Source: PALSA-612 sp963776735 (GTDB taxonomy: Bacteria; Actinomycetota; Thermoleophilia; Gaiellales; Gaiellaceae). From it: 64,000 bases of DNA. A model generated the notes under the pieces. The model saw nothing but the letters and a program-made list of their open reading frames with translations. It was not told the DNA's origin and did not search any database. Of the stretch, positions 23,968 through 31,900 are shown piece by piece. A program made the translations under genes and the position numbers. Each line of letters begins with the position of its first letter. Position 1 is the first letter of the stretch. The DNA lies in the NCBI GenBank assembly GCA_963776735.1, contig CAVZNV010000017.1, positions 1 through 64,000 of the forward strand, given 5' to 3'.

Positions 23968-25031
23968 GTCGACCAGGGCTCCAGCGCCCGCCGGAACCCC
24001 TCCGAGACCTGGTTCAAAGAGACGACGGCGAGCAGGATCGCGAGCGTCGGCAAAAGCGTTTGCCAGGGCGTGTAGGTGAATGCGTTGTAGGTCTGCGGCT
24101 GGTAGATCGTTCCCCAGGTGACCGAAAGCAGCGATCCCCAAGTCGGTGTCGATGCTTGGACGCCGACACCGATGAAGCTGATCCCGACCTCAAGCAGGAT
24201 GTTCGCTGCGCAGGCGATCGCCGCCCAGACGAGCAGCACCGGCACAAGGTGCGGCAGGACGTGCTTGCGCATGATCCGCAGGTTCGAGGCGCCGACCATG
24301 CGCGCCGCGTCGATGAACTCCGAGTCCCGAAGCACTCGCATGCGCGCGCGGACGAGCCGGGCCGGGTAGAACCACGTGAACAGGCCGATCAGTAGCGCGA
24401 CCGCGAAGACGCCGGAGGGGGCAACCGAGCCGTAGCCGATCGGTGTCAACGTGTTGCTGAGCCGGACGCTGGCGAAGACGAGGAACAGAATCAGTGGGAA
24501 CGCCATGACAATCTCCGTCAACCTCGCCACGGTCGAATCGGTCCAGCCGCCGAAGTAACCCGCCAGACAGCCGAGCGGCACCCCGATCAAGAGCGCGAAA
24601 ACGACGCCACCGAGTCCGATCTCCAACGACGTCCGCCCTCCGTCCAGAAGCCTCAGTAGCTCGTCGCGGCCGAGCGGACCGTCGGCGCCGAGCGCGAACA
24701 GCGTCGTAGGCGTTCCTTTCGGAGCCGGCAACGTGTCGCCCTCGGCGTCGGTGGTCAGGTTGTTCAGGTCCGGGACGTGAGTCCAAGGACCGACGGGCTT
24801 GCCGTTGTCGTCAGCCGAATAAGGGAACTGGTCGACGCTCGTGTGCCCGAGGACTGCGCTCGCGATCGGCCCACCCGCAAACGACGCGAAGACGATCCCG
24901 GCAAACAGGCACGCTGCGACCAGCGAGAAGCGGTCACGGCGGAACCGGGCCAAGGTCAGTCGCCAGGGACCTCGGACGCGTCGAGGGCTAGTGGGCGCCG
25001 TCGACCCCTGCGGCTGGACGACTGCCTCCAT
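23964..25031 (-). CDS. ABC transporter permease, DppC/OppC type
   Basis: This 355-residue membrane protein has a short cytoplasmic N-terminus, a first helix (FSLVAACLFAGIVFASFAGG), the usual long periplasmic loop, the LGRDELLRLLDGGRTSLEIG segment conserved in DppC/OppC permeases, and the EAA loop FIDAARMVGASNLRIMRKHV that contacts the ATPase. It forms a pair with the DppB-type gene that overlaps its 3' end. It starts 17 bases after the GntR regulator gene stop, so the three genes form one operon that the regulator probably controls. Substrate not evident. Confidence 0.87.
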   Translation of the reverse strand: MEAVVQPQGSTAPTSPRRVRGPWRLTLARFRRDRFSLVAACLFAGIVFASFAGGPIASAVLGHTSVDQFPYSADDNGKPVGPWTHVPDLNNLTTDAEGDTLPAPKGTPTTLFALGADGPLGRDELLRLLDGGRTSLEIGLGGVVFALLIGVPLGCLAGYFGGWTDSTVARLTEIVMAFPLILFLVFASVRLSNTLTPIGYGSVAPSGVFAVALLIGLFTWFYPARLVRARMRVLRDSEFIDAARMVGASNLRIMRKHVLPHLVPVLLVWAAIACAANILLEVGISFIGVGVQASTPTWGSLLSVTWGTIYQPQTYNAFTYTPWQTLLPTLAILLAVVSLNQVSEGFRRALEPWST

Positions 25032-25048
25032 CGCCAGGCCGTCTGTGG

Positions 25049-25411
25049 CTAGGGAAGGCCTCGAAACAGCTCGATCAGCTCATCCCGCCCGTATCCCTGC
25101 CGGCGGGCAAGCGCGAGCGTCTCTTTCGCCTGGGCGACGAGCGCCCCCTGCTCCGGCGTTCCGACGACGGTAATACCGCGGCCGCGTCGGAACTCCAGCA
25201 AGCCCTCATCACGCAACATCCGCAAAGCTCGGAGAACCGTGTTTCGGTTCACACCGAGCACCGCGGCCAGGTCACGCGCCGGCGGCAGCCGCTCGCCCGG
25301 CTTGGCTTCCCCTTCCGCGATCGCGCGCCGAATCTCCGCCGCCACCCTGTCATGAAGCAGCAGCCCAGACTCAGCGCGTTCTCGTTTGACGTCCCTCATA
25401 AAGCCAGGCAT
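25049..25411 (-). CDS. GntR-family regulator, short YtrA-like type
   Basis: This protein has about 120 residues. Residues 10-80 form the GntR winged helix: LHDRVAAEIRRAIAEGEAKP then GERLPPARDLAAVLGVNRNT and VLRALRMLRDEGLL, ending GRGITVV. Only about 35 residues follow, so there is no large effector domain; YtrA-type members are like this and usually regulate adjacent ABC transporter genes. ATG 25411 lies within a palindrome; ATG 25399 is an alternative start four codons downstream. It heads the permease operon. Confidence 0.85.
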   Translation of the reverse strand: MPGFMRDVKRERAESGLLLHDRVAAEIRRAIAEGEAKPGERLPPARDLAAVLGVNRNTVLRALRMLRDEGLLEFRRGRGITVVGTPEQGALVAQAKETLALARRQGYGRDELIELFRGLP

Positions 25412-25423
25412 AGTAGCACTATG
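25409..25423. promoter_or_regulatory. Operator overlapping two divergent start codons
   Basis: CATAGT-agc-ACTATG is a perfect 6-bp dyad. Its left end contains the ATG of the minus-strand GntR gene (25411) and its right end the ATG of the plus-strand gene (25421). A GntR dimer bound here would block both starts, suggesting autoregulation and control of the divergent gene, perhaps on leaderless or very short-leader transcripts. Confidence 0.5.
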
Positions 25424-26140
25424 AACGGCGCCGCGTACAGCCCACGTCAACGACCGGCCGCTTGCCCGCTAATGAAAGAGGCTTGGGAGCGTCAACGCCG
25501 CCGGCAACTTACGTTCGCATGGACAGCCTGCGCTGTCCTCGCCGTCGCGCTCTTGGCGGCCAGCCTACGACCAACCGTTCCCTTCGTCGGCCACCACGCG
25601 GCCGTCGGCGGCGTCACTTCCGAGGCCACGATCGTGGCCGATGTCAATAAAACGATCACGACCTTCGACACCGCACTGGCGGCCGGCGACTACGCCGCTG
25701 CCTGCCGCTTGCTCGCGCCTGTTCTCGGCACGGCTAGCCTCGTCGCCGCCACCGACGCGGTCGGGATTTACGGCACCTGCCCCGAACGCCTCGCGGGCTT
25801 CGCCACCATCGTCGGCACCAAGCTTCTCAGGAAACTCAACCCAGCCTGGACGAAGTCACTGCGCTTCAACAGACGCTGGACGATCCAATATGCGCGGACT
25901 CAGTTGGGCGGCTTCAACGCCGCCGGGCTATTTCCGGTCGCCGACCGGACCCTTTCGAAGACAGTATCGATCCAGAGCGTCGGGTTCGAGCGTGCGAACC
26001 GCAACGCTCCTGTACTGATCACTTGCCCGCCCCTTGTCTGCGACTCCCGAGCGCCCGGAAGCAGCTCCCTGGTCGACTACCTCCGCTACAAGAAATTCGC
26101 GATGCGCCCTGCCGCCCAGTCCTCTCTCGGCTCCGCGTGA
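25421..26140 (+). CDS. Membrane-anchored NTF2-like protein
   Basis: This 239-residue protein is modelled from ATG 25421; ATG 25472 is an alternative start. A single hydrophobic segment (LTFAWTACAVLAVALLAASL) anchors it with the bulk outside the cell. The segment VNKTITTFDTALAAGDYAAA followed by CRLLAP resembles lumazine/NTF2-like domains found in many secreted actinobacterial proteins. It is translationally coupled to the next secreted protein (GTGA overlap at 26137). It is divergent from the GntR gene and shares its operator, so it may be co-regulated with the permeases. No enzymatic motif is seen. Confidence 0.65.
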   Translation: MNGAAYSPRQRPAACPLMKEAWERQRRRQLTFAWTACAVLAVALLAASLRPTVPFVGHHAAVGGVTSEATIVADVNKTITTFDTALAAGDYAAACRLLAPVLGTASLVAATDAVGIYGTCPERLAGFATIVGTKLLRKLNPAWTKSLRFNRRWTIQYARTQLGGFNAAGLFPVADRTLSKTVSIQSVGFERANRNAPVLITCPPLVCDSRAPGSSSLVDYLRYKKFAMRPAAQSSLGSA

Positions 26141-26718
26141 GATCGCCTCTACGCTACGTGCCGCTTGGGCTCCTGCTCGCAGGGACGCTTGCCGCTGTAC
26201 TACCTGGAGCCGCTTGGCCGAACCAACGAGCCGCAGCGCCGAAGCGTGTTCGGTTCTTGTTCCACGTCAACGCCAAGCCCAGCGGGGGGAACTGGGGCAA
26301 CTTCTTCACGGTCTCGGGAGGAACAAGCGGATCGTTTCTCGCGACACATCCCCACCTGAACCGCGACGGCACGCAGACCTGGCGAGTCACGAACCCGCAA
26401 GGAAGCATCACACTCGCGACTGTCAGCACATCGCCCGGCTCCCATGTTTTCCTCCAAGCCGACGTCGTCGGGGGCACCTACACAACAAAGAGGGTCAAAG
26501 GCGGCCTCGCCCAGACAGCCCAGTTGAAGCTCCAGCCATGGGTCGCACTCTTCAGCTGCAATCTCACCTCAACGACGCGATTCACACTCACGCTCGACGA
26601 CCTGCCGACACGGAAGGGCAACCAGGACACGGCTGCGCTCAGCGCGTGCAAAGCCGACGGCAACATCCAGTGGAAAGGATCACCGCCTGCCCTCACGGTT
26701 CGGCTGACCCCAGCCTGA
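26137..26718 (+). CDS. Secreted hypothetical protein
   Basis: This 193-residue protein starts at GTG 26137 within the previous stop. A signal peptide is clear (LRYVPLGLLLAGTLAAVLPG, cleavage probably near AAW or AAA). The mature part is rich in Thr, Gly and Asn (GGNWGNFFTVSGGTSGSF) and contains CNLTSTTRFTLTLDDL, suggesting a beta-rich extracellular protein. Two cysteines could form one disulfide. I do not recognise the family. Confidence 0.65.
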   Translation: MRSPLRYVPLGLLLAGTLAAVLPGAAWPNQRAAAPKRVRFLFHVNAKPSGGNWGNFFTVSGGTSGSFLATHPHLNRDGTQTWRVTNPQGSITLATVSTSPGSHVFLQADVVGGTYTTKRVKGGLAQTAQLKLQPWVALFSCNLTSTTRFTLTLDDLPTRKGNQDTAALSACKADGNIQWKGSPPALTVRLTPA

Positions 26719-27080
26719 ACTCAAGGCGCGTGGCCCACTTGTTCAGGGATGTCCCTTGAGCGCGACCCGTCTCGGCTCAGTGCTTGGGTCGGCCCTCGTC
26801 GTATGACGGAGCACAGTTCGGCCGCTGCCAGAACGGATCGTTATTCATCGACGGCGCGTTCGGAGCTGGCCGCTTAGGCGGTCGACCGACTACGCGTCGC
26901 CAAGCTCTCCGGAGTGAAGCGAGCATCGATTCCCCAGTATGGCTGCCGTGGCCCCGGCTGGTGCATCGGCGGCCGCGGCGAAGTTACTCGACCCCTGCCT
27001 GGGCCAGTGAGTTCAGGAATGTCCCTCGACGACCGCGGTGTCGCGCTTCCAGGCAAAGTGCGACGCGAGGCGCGAGGTCG
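26719..27080. other. Non-coding stretch with repeats
   Basis: These 362 bases hold no gene I can support. They contain copies 1 and 2 of a 28-base repeat (26731-26760 and 27001-27030). The open frames crossing the segment have no ribosome site and no recognisable product. Confidence 0.5.
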
Positions 27081-27777
27081 TCAGACCCGTCGGGCGTCGG
27101 CGATGTAGCGAGTGTGTGGTTCGAGAGCCGTGTCCCGGATCAAGGAGAGTAACGCGGACGCCGAGACACGACGCTTCTCGCCTTGCGGGCGGAGGGTGGT
27201 GCGCCGCTCGGTTGAAGCGCAGATACGACGCGGATGAAGTCTCAGGAGCCGCTCGACCGCGGTCGTAAGTGGCTCGGCGATTTCGTCCAGCCTCGGCGGC
27301 ATCTCTTCGAAGTCATGCTCGCCCGTCAACAACACGAACGACCACTGCACCGGGAACCACCGTGGCGTCGAGACAAGCGAATGGGTTACCAGGCGTTCGA
27401 TACCAGGGCAGTCAGAGAGCAACTTCGTGAGGTCATCGTCTTCGACGCGGCGGCTGATCGTCAGGAAGAGCATGTGCGGGTAGTCGATCTGCCTAAAACG
27501 AACAGGCTTGGCGGTCACGTGACCGAGGTGCCGCCACCCACAACAAGAACACCTCTCGTACTCGACGTACCCGCCCGCGCCGCAGTGACGGCATCGGTTG
27601 CGCAGCCCTAGCCAAGAGACAACACGGCGGCGCACGCGCCAACGCAGAGGAACTTCGATCACTTCCAGCGAGTTGTATAGCCGAGGCCCGAGCCCCCATG
27701 TCGTCCTTCCACCAGATCGCGACGGGTCCAGGCGACAACGCGGTGACCTGGGCCAGTATTCAGGAATGTTCCTTGGC
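26731..27777 (+). repeat. Three direct copies of a TTCAGGAATGTCCCT repeat
   Basis: Copies lie at 26731-26760, 27001-27030 and 27749-27777. The core is 'ggcc-a-(5 bases)-ttcagGgATgtccct' with small differences: gttcagggatgtccctt, gttcaggaatgtccctc and attcaggaatgttcctt. The second and third copies flank the gene at 27081-27662 in the same orientation. They may be remnants of a mobile element or a shared regulatory motif. Confidence 0.55.
27081..27662 (-). CDS. Hypothetical protein with N-terminal zinc ribbon
   Basis: This 193-residue protein starts at GTG 27662. Cys24, Cys27, Cys38 and Cys41 (CRHCGAGGYVEYERCSCCG) form a four-cysteine ribbon. The rest contains PRWFPVQWSFVLLTGEHDF and an Arg-rich C-terminus. 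No enzyme family is recognised. Same-orientation copies of a 28-base repeat lie 51 bases beyond its 3' end and 87 bases upstream of its start, as if the gene moved as a cassette. Confidence 0.5.
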   Translation of the reverse strand: MIEVPLRWRVRRRVVSWLGLRNRCRHCGAGGYVEYERCSCCGWRHLGHVTAKPVRFRQIDYPHMLFLTISRRVEDDDLTKLLSDCPGIERLVTHSLVSTPRWFPVQWSFVLLTGEHDFEEMPPRLDEIAEPLTTAVERLLRLHPRRICASTERRTTLRPQGEKRRVSASALLSLIRDTALEPHTRYIADARRV

Positions 27778-27839
27778 GTGGGCTGTCCTGTGCCGCTGAG
27801 GGGGTCGAGTGGAGTCGAGACTCGGCCGATAGTAGAAGT

Positions 27840-28361
27840 GTGAAGGGGCGGGCTGTCTCAGCGCTTCTACTGGCGTTCCTGGTCGCGGCAGTAGCATCAT
27901 CCGCGAGCACCGGCACGAGCGTCCGTCTCTTCAGCGCGAAGGCGACGTACAACTGCTTGAAGCATCGGCCCGAGTACCGCCCCCTGGACTGGGACCCAAC
28001 CAAGCCGGGTGTTCATCGGCCTCCGCCCTTGGCGTTCCAGTTGCTTGGCCCAGCCCCCTCGGGCTTCCGGAACAGAGGCGATTTCCCCTTCAAGGGATCG
28101 AAGGTAGGCCCTAGCCGGAACTTCGGTGTTGACTGGCTCGACTATAGACTCGGCAGGCCCGTCTGGGTCTTCATCTTCGACCAGTCGGCGTCGGCGCGAA
28201 CGACCTATCGCTACGCCCTTCGCAACTCCGACCCGGCACTACTGGCGGAAGCCCGGAAGGAGCATCGCGTCGAACGGAACGCCTACATCGTCTGGGACAG
28301 TCTCGATGGCCCTAAAGCATCGGCTCGCTCGCTCATCCTCAGCTGTCTACGCACGGCCTGA
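27840..28361 (+). CDS. Secreted hypothetical protein, first of a paralogous trio
   Basis: This 173-residue protein starts at GTG 27840. A signal peptide is present (AVSALLLAFLVAAVASSAS). Downstream, ATYNCLKHRPEYRP and the C-terminus ARSLILSCLRTA recur almost exactly in the next gene (ATYTCLTRLPEYRP, ARSLILGCLRTA), so the two are tandem paralogues. The paired cysteines probably form a disulfide. The stop shares one base with the start of the next gene. No function known. Confidence 0.65.
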   Translation: MKGRAVSALLLAFLVAAVASSASTGTSVRLFSAKATYNCLKHRPEYRPLDWDPTKPGVHRPPPLAFQLLGPAPSGFRNRGDFPFKGSKVGPSRNFGVDWLDYRLGRPVWVFIFDQSASARTTYRYALRNSDPALLAEARKEHRVERNAYIVWDSLDGPKASARSLILSCLRTA

Positions 28362-28834
28362 TGACAGTCAAGCTGCTCGTCTTCGCCGCCCTGGTGTCGG
28401 TGCTCGCCCTGTTGATGTCGGCGTGCGGCGGGAGCGGGACGAAGCTGTACGACGCGAAGGCTACGTACACGTGTCTCACGAGGTTGCCCGAGTACCGCCC
28501 ACCGTCGGCGATCATCAAGACGGTACGTGAGTCGAGGTCGGGCACTTTCCTCATGCCGGGGAGACCGGCTCGCATGACGAGCATGTCGTGGGGAGGGAAT
28601 GTCAGCCGAGAGCCGTTCTGGTTGATCTCGTTCTTCGTGGCCACACCAGGCGCGCACCACTTCGCGGACGTCCAAATCTACGACGACGCCAGGGCGGCGG
28701 CCAAGTCGCTTGCCATAGCGAACCGATCCAAGGGCCGCGGAGACTTCGTCCTGCGGAACGCACTGGTCGACGCGGTAGCCGACGTCCCGAAAAAGGCCCG
28801 CTCGCTCATCCTCGGCTGTTTGCGGACCGCATGA
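28361..28834 (+). CDS. Putative lipoprotein, second of the trio
   Basis: This 157-residue protein has a lipobox, LALLMSACGG, placing the lipidated Cys near residue 22, so it should be anchored to the outer face of the membrane. The mature part shares ATYTCLTRLPEYRP and ARSLILGCLRTA with its upstream neighbour. The ATG overlaps the preceding TGA by one base, and its own stop overlaps the next ATG by 4. Confidence 0.7.
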   Translation: MTVKLLVFAALVSVLALLMSACGGSGTKLYDAKATYTCLTRLPEYRPPSAIIKTVRESRSGTFLMPGRPARMTSMSWGGNVSREPFWLISFFVATPGAHHFADVQIYDDARAAAKSLAIANRSKGRGDFVLRNALVDAVADVPKKARSLILGCLRTA

Positions 28835-29433
28835 CCGGCTACAGCCGCGACTCCCGTCACCAGCGCTCCCCCATAGAGCGCCAGTGCATCCGCCTGACGA
28901 GAGCGCTGCTGTTAGCGGTGGCTGTGCTCGCGGCTGCGAGCGCCCTGGCCGGGTGCGGCGGCGGCGAGAGGGTCATCTCCACACCATCGGTCGTGACGGC
29001 GTTACGGCATGTTGGTTTCCGCAACCTCGCGGTGTTCTCGAGCAAGAAGGCGTACGAGCAGCTAGACCGCCGCCTTGGCCGTCCACATCCCAAACAGGAT
29101 GCAGCCCGGAACGCGGCCGACGAGGACGTGATCTACGTGCAGGTCAACGGCAACCCCTACCTGACGCTCGGCCCGCTCGTCGTCGCCCGAGCACCATCAG
29201 CCGCCATCGCAAAGAAGGACTACGACCGGGGCTACAGCCCTTCGACGATACGGTCGACCATCGCCCAACTCCGGAAGCAGCACGTGCATGTGCTGCCTCC
29301 TCACTTCGACCTCGCCAAACTCACCACCACCCGCATCTGCAACCTCATCCTCGCCTCGTACAACGCCGCAGACGACCCAGCGTTAACAGCCCGCTACAAC
29401 CGCGCCGTACGCCTACTCCGCTCAGAGTGTTAA
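28831..29433 (+). CDS. Putative lipoprotein, third of the trio
   Basis: This 200-residue protein starts at ATG 28831. After a basic N-terminus a lipoprotein signal is seen (LLLAVAVLAAASALAGCGGG). The mature segment VVTALRHVGFRNLAVFSSKK followed by LTTTRICNLILASYNAADDP has the same general plan as the two upstream proteins but is more diverged. It ends a three-gene transcript. The trio is probably a lineage-specific family of surface lipoproteins. Confidence 0.65.
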   Translation: MTGYSRDSRHQRSPIERQCIRLTRALLLAVAVLAAASALAGCGGGERVISTPSVVTALRHVGFRNLAVFSSKKAYEQLDRRLGRPHPKQDAARNAADEDVIYVQVNGNPYLTLGPLVVARAPSAAIAKKDYDRGYSPSTIRSTIAQLRKQHVHVLPPHFDLAKLTTTRICNLILASYNAADDPALTARYNRAVRLLRSEC

Positions 29434-29520
29434 CCGACTAGAGGTCACGCATGCACAAGACGTCGCAGCGAGTCCGGGTATGTCACGGTCGAGGGGCAGT
29501 GAGAGCGGCCAGGTGTCGGG

Positions 29521-29940
29521 CTACTTGAACTTGCCGAGAACGCGGGTGGCCGCGTTGTCCCCGCACATCGATGGGCCGCGTGTGATTCTGATCGCGTTTC
29601 CCCTGCGATCCGCCCACCAGATGTAGGCGCAAGCGCTTGACCCTGCCGAGAAGAAGATGAAGCAGGCGGCGGTGTGGGCGCGGGCGAAGCGATACCCGCG
29701 AACGCAGAGGGCATCGACGACACGGTGCTTCGTCAGCTTTTCTGTCTGAATCTTGACCGCCTGGTTGAACGTTGGAGACGTGGACCGGACACCTGGCGGG
29801 ACACCGGGAGTAGGTGCGGCTGTGATCGGTGCGTAGGTGAGCGGCGTGGCGCTGGGCGATCCTCGGGACACGAGCGCGAGAACCACGCCGAGCGCTACCG
29901 CGCCGGCAACCGCAACCACCCATGCACGCCTGCTTCTCAC
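29521..29940 (-). CDS. Membrane-anchored hypothetical protein, copy A
   Basis: This 139-residue protein starts at GTG 29940. One N-terminal hydrophobic helix (WVVAVAGAVALGVVLALVS) is followed by a Pro/Thr-rich stretch and a C-terminal part with four cysteines (DALCVRGYRF ... HTAACFIFF ... SACAYIWW ... SMCGDNAATR). It is over 90 percent identical to the inverted copy at 30561, including the cysteines, so the duplication is recent. Function unknown. Confidence 0.65.
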   Translation of the reverse strand: MRSRRAWVVAVAGAVALGVVLALVSRGSPSATPLTYAPITAAPTPGVPPGVRSTSPTFNQAVKIQTEKLTKHRVVDALCVRGYRFARAHTAACFIFFSAGSSACAYIWWADRRGNAIRITRGPSMCGDNAATRVLGKFK

Positions 29941-30002
29941 CTGGTCTCAAGGTAGTCGGCATCGAGGGTTGCTCGCATGACACCGAAGTCGGGGAAGTAA
30001 CG

Positions 30003-30560
30003 GGTCGTTCCTACGCCGGGAGGTCGGCGTACTTGAGCTGGTCGCTGAGCTTGGATGACCGTTCGGCGTAGCCGCTGGGGGCGTAGCCGTGAGGATGACG
30101 CAGTCGCCGTCGTCGCTGTGGGTGCCGGTTGGGTCGAGGCCGGAGTTGAGGACGTATTCGCGGGTGTCGGGGGTGAGCGACTCGCCTAGGGTCCTCTTCC
30201 TCGACCGCCGAACTCAACTCAAGCACGGAGAGGTGAGCTTGTCCGGGATTGTCACGGTAGGCGGCGCGTGCCCACCTATCCCCGTAGCCGTTTGACCACT
30301 TTCGCGCCGGGGCCGTATACAACGCGCGGAGGGGTGCCGCTTCCGAACCCTCTGTCTCTTATCCCGTCAAACGGGGCCGGGGATAGGTGGGCAGGCGTCC
30401 TCGACCGTGACATTCCCGGACGCGTCCTTCGCTCGGGTGCTTTGAGTCTGGCGCTTGAGGAAGAGGACATTCGCCCGGTCGGTCGTGTCGCCTTTCGGGA
30501 CTGCTCGCCCGACTCCGGTCTCATGCGAGCAACCCTCGATGCCGACTACCTTGAGAAGAG
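30003..30560. other. Non-coding centre of the inverted duplication
   Basis: No intact gene is supported here. Short frames on both strands (ending at 30293 on plus and 30367 on minus) share the motif ACPPIP at their ends and TQ-rich middles, because they read the two arms of the same repeat. A minus-strand frame near 30010-30180 (TPDTREYVLNSGLDPTG) may be a gene remnant. The centre also carries the inverted copy of the repeat seen at 10931-11010. Confidence 0.5.
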
Positions 30561-30980
30561 GTGAGAAGCAGGCGTGCATGGGTGGTTGCGGTTGCCGGTG
30601 CGTTAGCTCTCGGCGCGGTTCTCGCGCTCGTGTCCCGAGGATCGTCCAGCGTCACGCCGCTCACCTACGCACCGATCACGGCCGCACCTACTCCCGGCGT
30701 CCCGCCAGGTGTCCGGTCCACGTCTCCAACGTTCAACCAGGCGGTCAAGATTCAGACAGAAAAGCTGACGAAGCACCGTGTCGTCGATGCCCTCTGCGTT
30801 CGCGGGTATCGCTTCGCCCGCGCCCACACCGCCGCCTGCTTCATCTTCTTCTCGGGAGGGTCAAGCGCTTGCTCTCACATCTGGTGGGCGGATCGCAGCG
30901 GAAACGCGATCAGAGTCAAACGCGGCCCATCGATGTGCGGGAACAACGCAGCCACCCGCGCTCTCGGCAAGTTCAAGTAG
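30561..30980 (+). CDS. Membrane-anchored hypothetical protein, copy B
   Basis: This 139-residue protein starts at GTG 30561. It is the inverted paralogue of the gene at 29521: same single N-terminal helix (WVVAVAGALALGAVLALVS), same Pro-rich stretch and four cysteines, with about a dozen substitutions (for example SACSHIWW for SACAYIWW). Differences are mostly conservative, suggesting both copies are under selection or only recently duplicated. Confidence 0.65.
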   Translation: MRSRRAWVVAVAGALALGAVLALVSRGSSSVTPLTYAPITAAPTPGVPPGVRSTSPTFNQAVKIQTEKLTKHRVVDALCVRGYRFARAHTAACFIFFSGGSSACSHIWWADRSGNAIRVKRGPSMCGNNAATRALGKFK

Positions 30981-31085
30981 ACCGACACCTCGCCGCTCCC
31001 ACTGCCCAGGACGCGACCCGGGTGGCCAAGGTAGGGGGAGATTCCGTCCGGTCTACCGCGCGCGCAACGCGACCCGCAGGGCCTG

Positions 31086-31484
31086 CTACTCCTTCGGTGG
31101 CAGGCGGCGCAGAAGATGCAGCGCTGCCTCCAGGGCCATCAGCGGCAGGCCTGCAAGAACGAGCTGGGCGTTCCGATCAACGGCACCGAAGAGGAGGAAC
31201 GCCGCGCCGATGCCCATCCAGACGACGTCGCTTCCGAACCGCCGCGTCCGTCGCCGCTCGGCGTCGCGTCGGACGAGGTCGGGATTGTGGCTGTAGCGCC
31301 ACGACATTCGAGCGAAGATCAGTCCGCATCCGACCCCCAAGAGAATCGTGTAGCCGATGCTCTGATCGAAGCGCCAGTAGCCGATCACGGCTCCGGCGAC
31401 GAGGCCGCCCACGAACATGTAGGCCGTCGTCCTGCGCGGGTGCTTGGCCGCGTCCTCCCACCTCCCCGAACCCCGCTTCACCAT
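31086..31484 (-). CDS. Small integral membrane protein
   Basis: This 132-residue protein is modelled from ATG 31484, whose start overlaps the upstream gene by 7 bases. Four hydrophobic segments are visible: TTAYMFVGGLVAGAVIGYW, IGYTILLGVGCGLIF, VVWMGIGAAFLLFG and AQLVLAGLPLMALEAALHLL. It is probably co-transcribed with the membrane protein encoded immediately upstream. Family not recognised. Confidence 0.65.
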   Translation of the reverse strand: MVKRGSGRWEDAAKHPRRTTAYMFVGGLVAGAVIGYWRFDQSIGYTILLGVGCGLIFARMSWRYSHNPDLVRRDAERRRTRRFGSDVVWMGIGAAFLLFGAVDRNAQLVLAGLPLMALEAALHLLRRLPPKE

Positions 31485-31900
31485 GGTCGACCCTCCGCGC
31501 GCCACACGAGATGCCCTACCAGCGGTGGAGCAGAAAAGCACAGCCAGAGGACGCCCGCGGCGATCCCCAATGGGCCGCCGAGGAAATACGCGACGCAAGC
31601 CCCAAATCCCACTCCCTCGACAAGCGCGTAGAGGCTGAGCGGCAACGACGGAGTCCAGTAGCGATCCTGCCGGACAAGCTGCCGCATCCACCTCTGCCGG
31701 AACGATTCGACGAGAAATGCGAAGCCCATCACCACGAGCAGCTCCTTGAGTGGAGTCCCGAGCTTGAGCCAGTCGCCAGTAGCCAGGTTCACTACCCCAG
31801 CCGACAGCATCAGGACACCGCCAAGGGTCGACAAGGTAATCGTCCTGGACAGGCCGCTTTCGAGCCGTCGGAGCCGTTCAGGATCGCGTCGTGTCACCAC
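31478..31900 (-). CDS. Small integral membrane protein
   Basis: This 140-residue protein starts at GTG 31900. After a basic N-terminus there are about four membrane helices (TLSTLGGVLMLSAGVVNLA, ELLVVMGFAFLVESF, LYALVEGVGFGACVAYFLGG and GIAAGVLWLCFSAPPLVG). It overlaps the next membrane-protein gene by 7 bases, so the two may form a complex. No function can be assigned. Confidence 0.65.
   Translation of the reverse strand: MVTRRDPERLRRLESGLSRTITLSTLGGVLMLSAGVVNLATGDWLKLGTPLKELLVVMGFAFLVESFRQRWMRQLVRQDRYWTPSLPLSLYALVEGVGFGACVAYFLGGPLGIAAGVLWLCFSAPPLVGHLVWRAEGRPW

Larger units (their letters stand above)
29521..30980. repeat. Large inverted duplication
   Basis: The left arm 29521-30295 and the right arm 30980-30367 are related in inverted orientation. 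The gene parts (29521-29940 and 30561-30980) are nearly identical. The flanks match well for about 50 bases (the ctcgatgccgactacct block) and then diverge: the caaacgg...ggggatagg blocks at 30270-30296 and 30366-30388, and the gaggaagaggac blocks near 30195 and 30460, still align. The left arm has about 180 extra bases (30003-30190). A 70-base centre separates the arms. Confidence 0.7.

Noticed and set aside
22903..25031. Permease genes as cargo of the casposon-like element
   Set aside because: They are separated by a terminator hairpin, have their own regulator and operator, and belong to a common transporter family; nothing links them to the element.
27081..27662. Insertion-sequence or REP-associated transposase between the TTCAGG repeats
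   Set aside because: The protein has a zinc ribbon but no HUH, DDE or tyrosine-recombinase motif.
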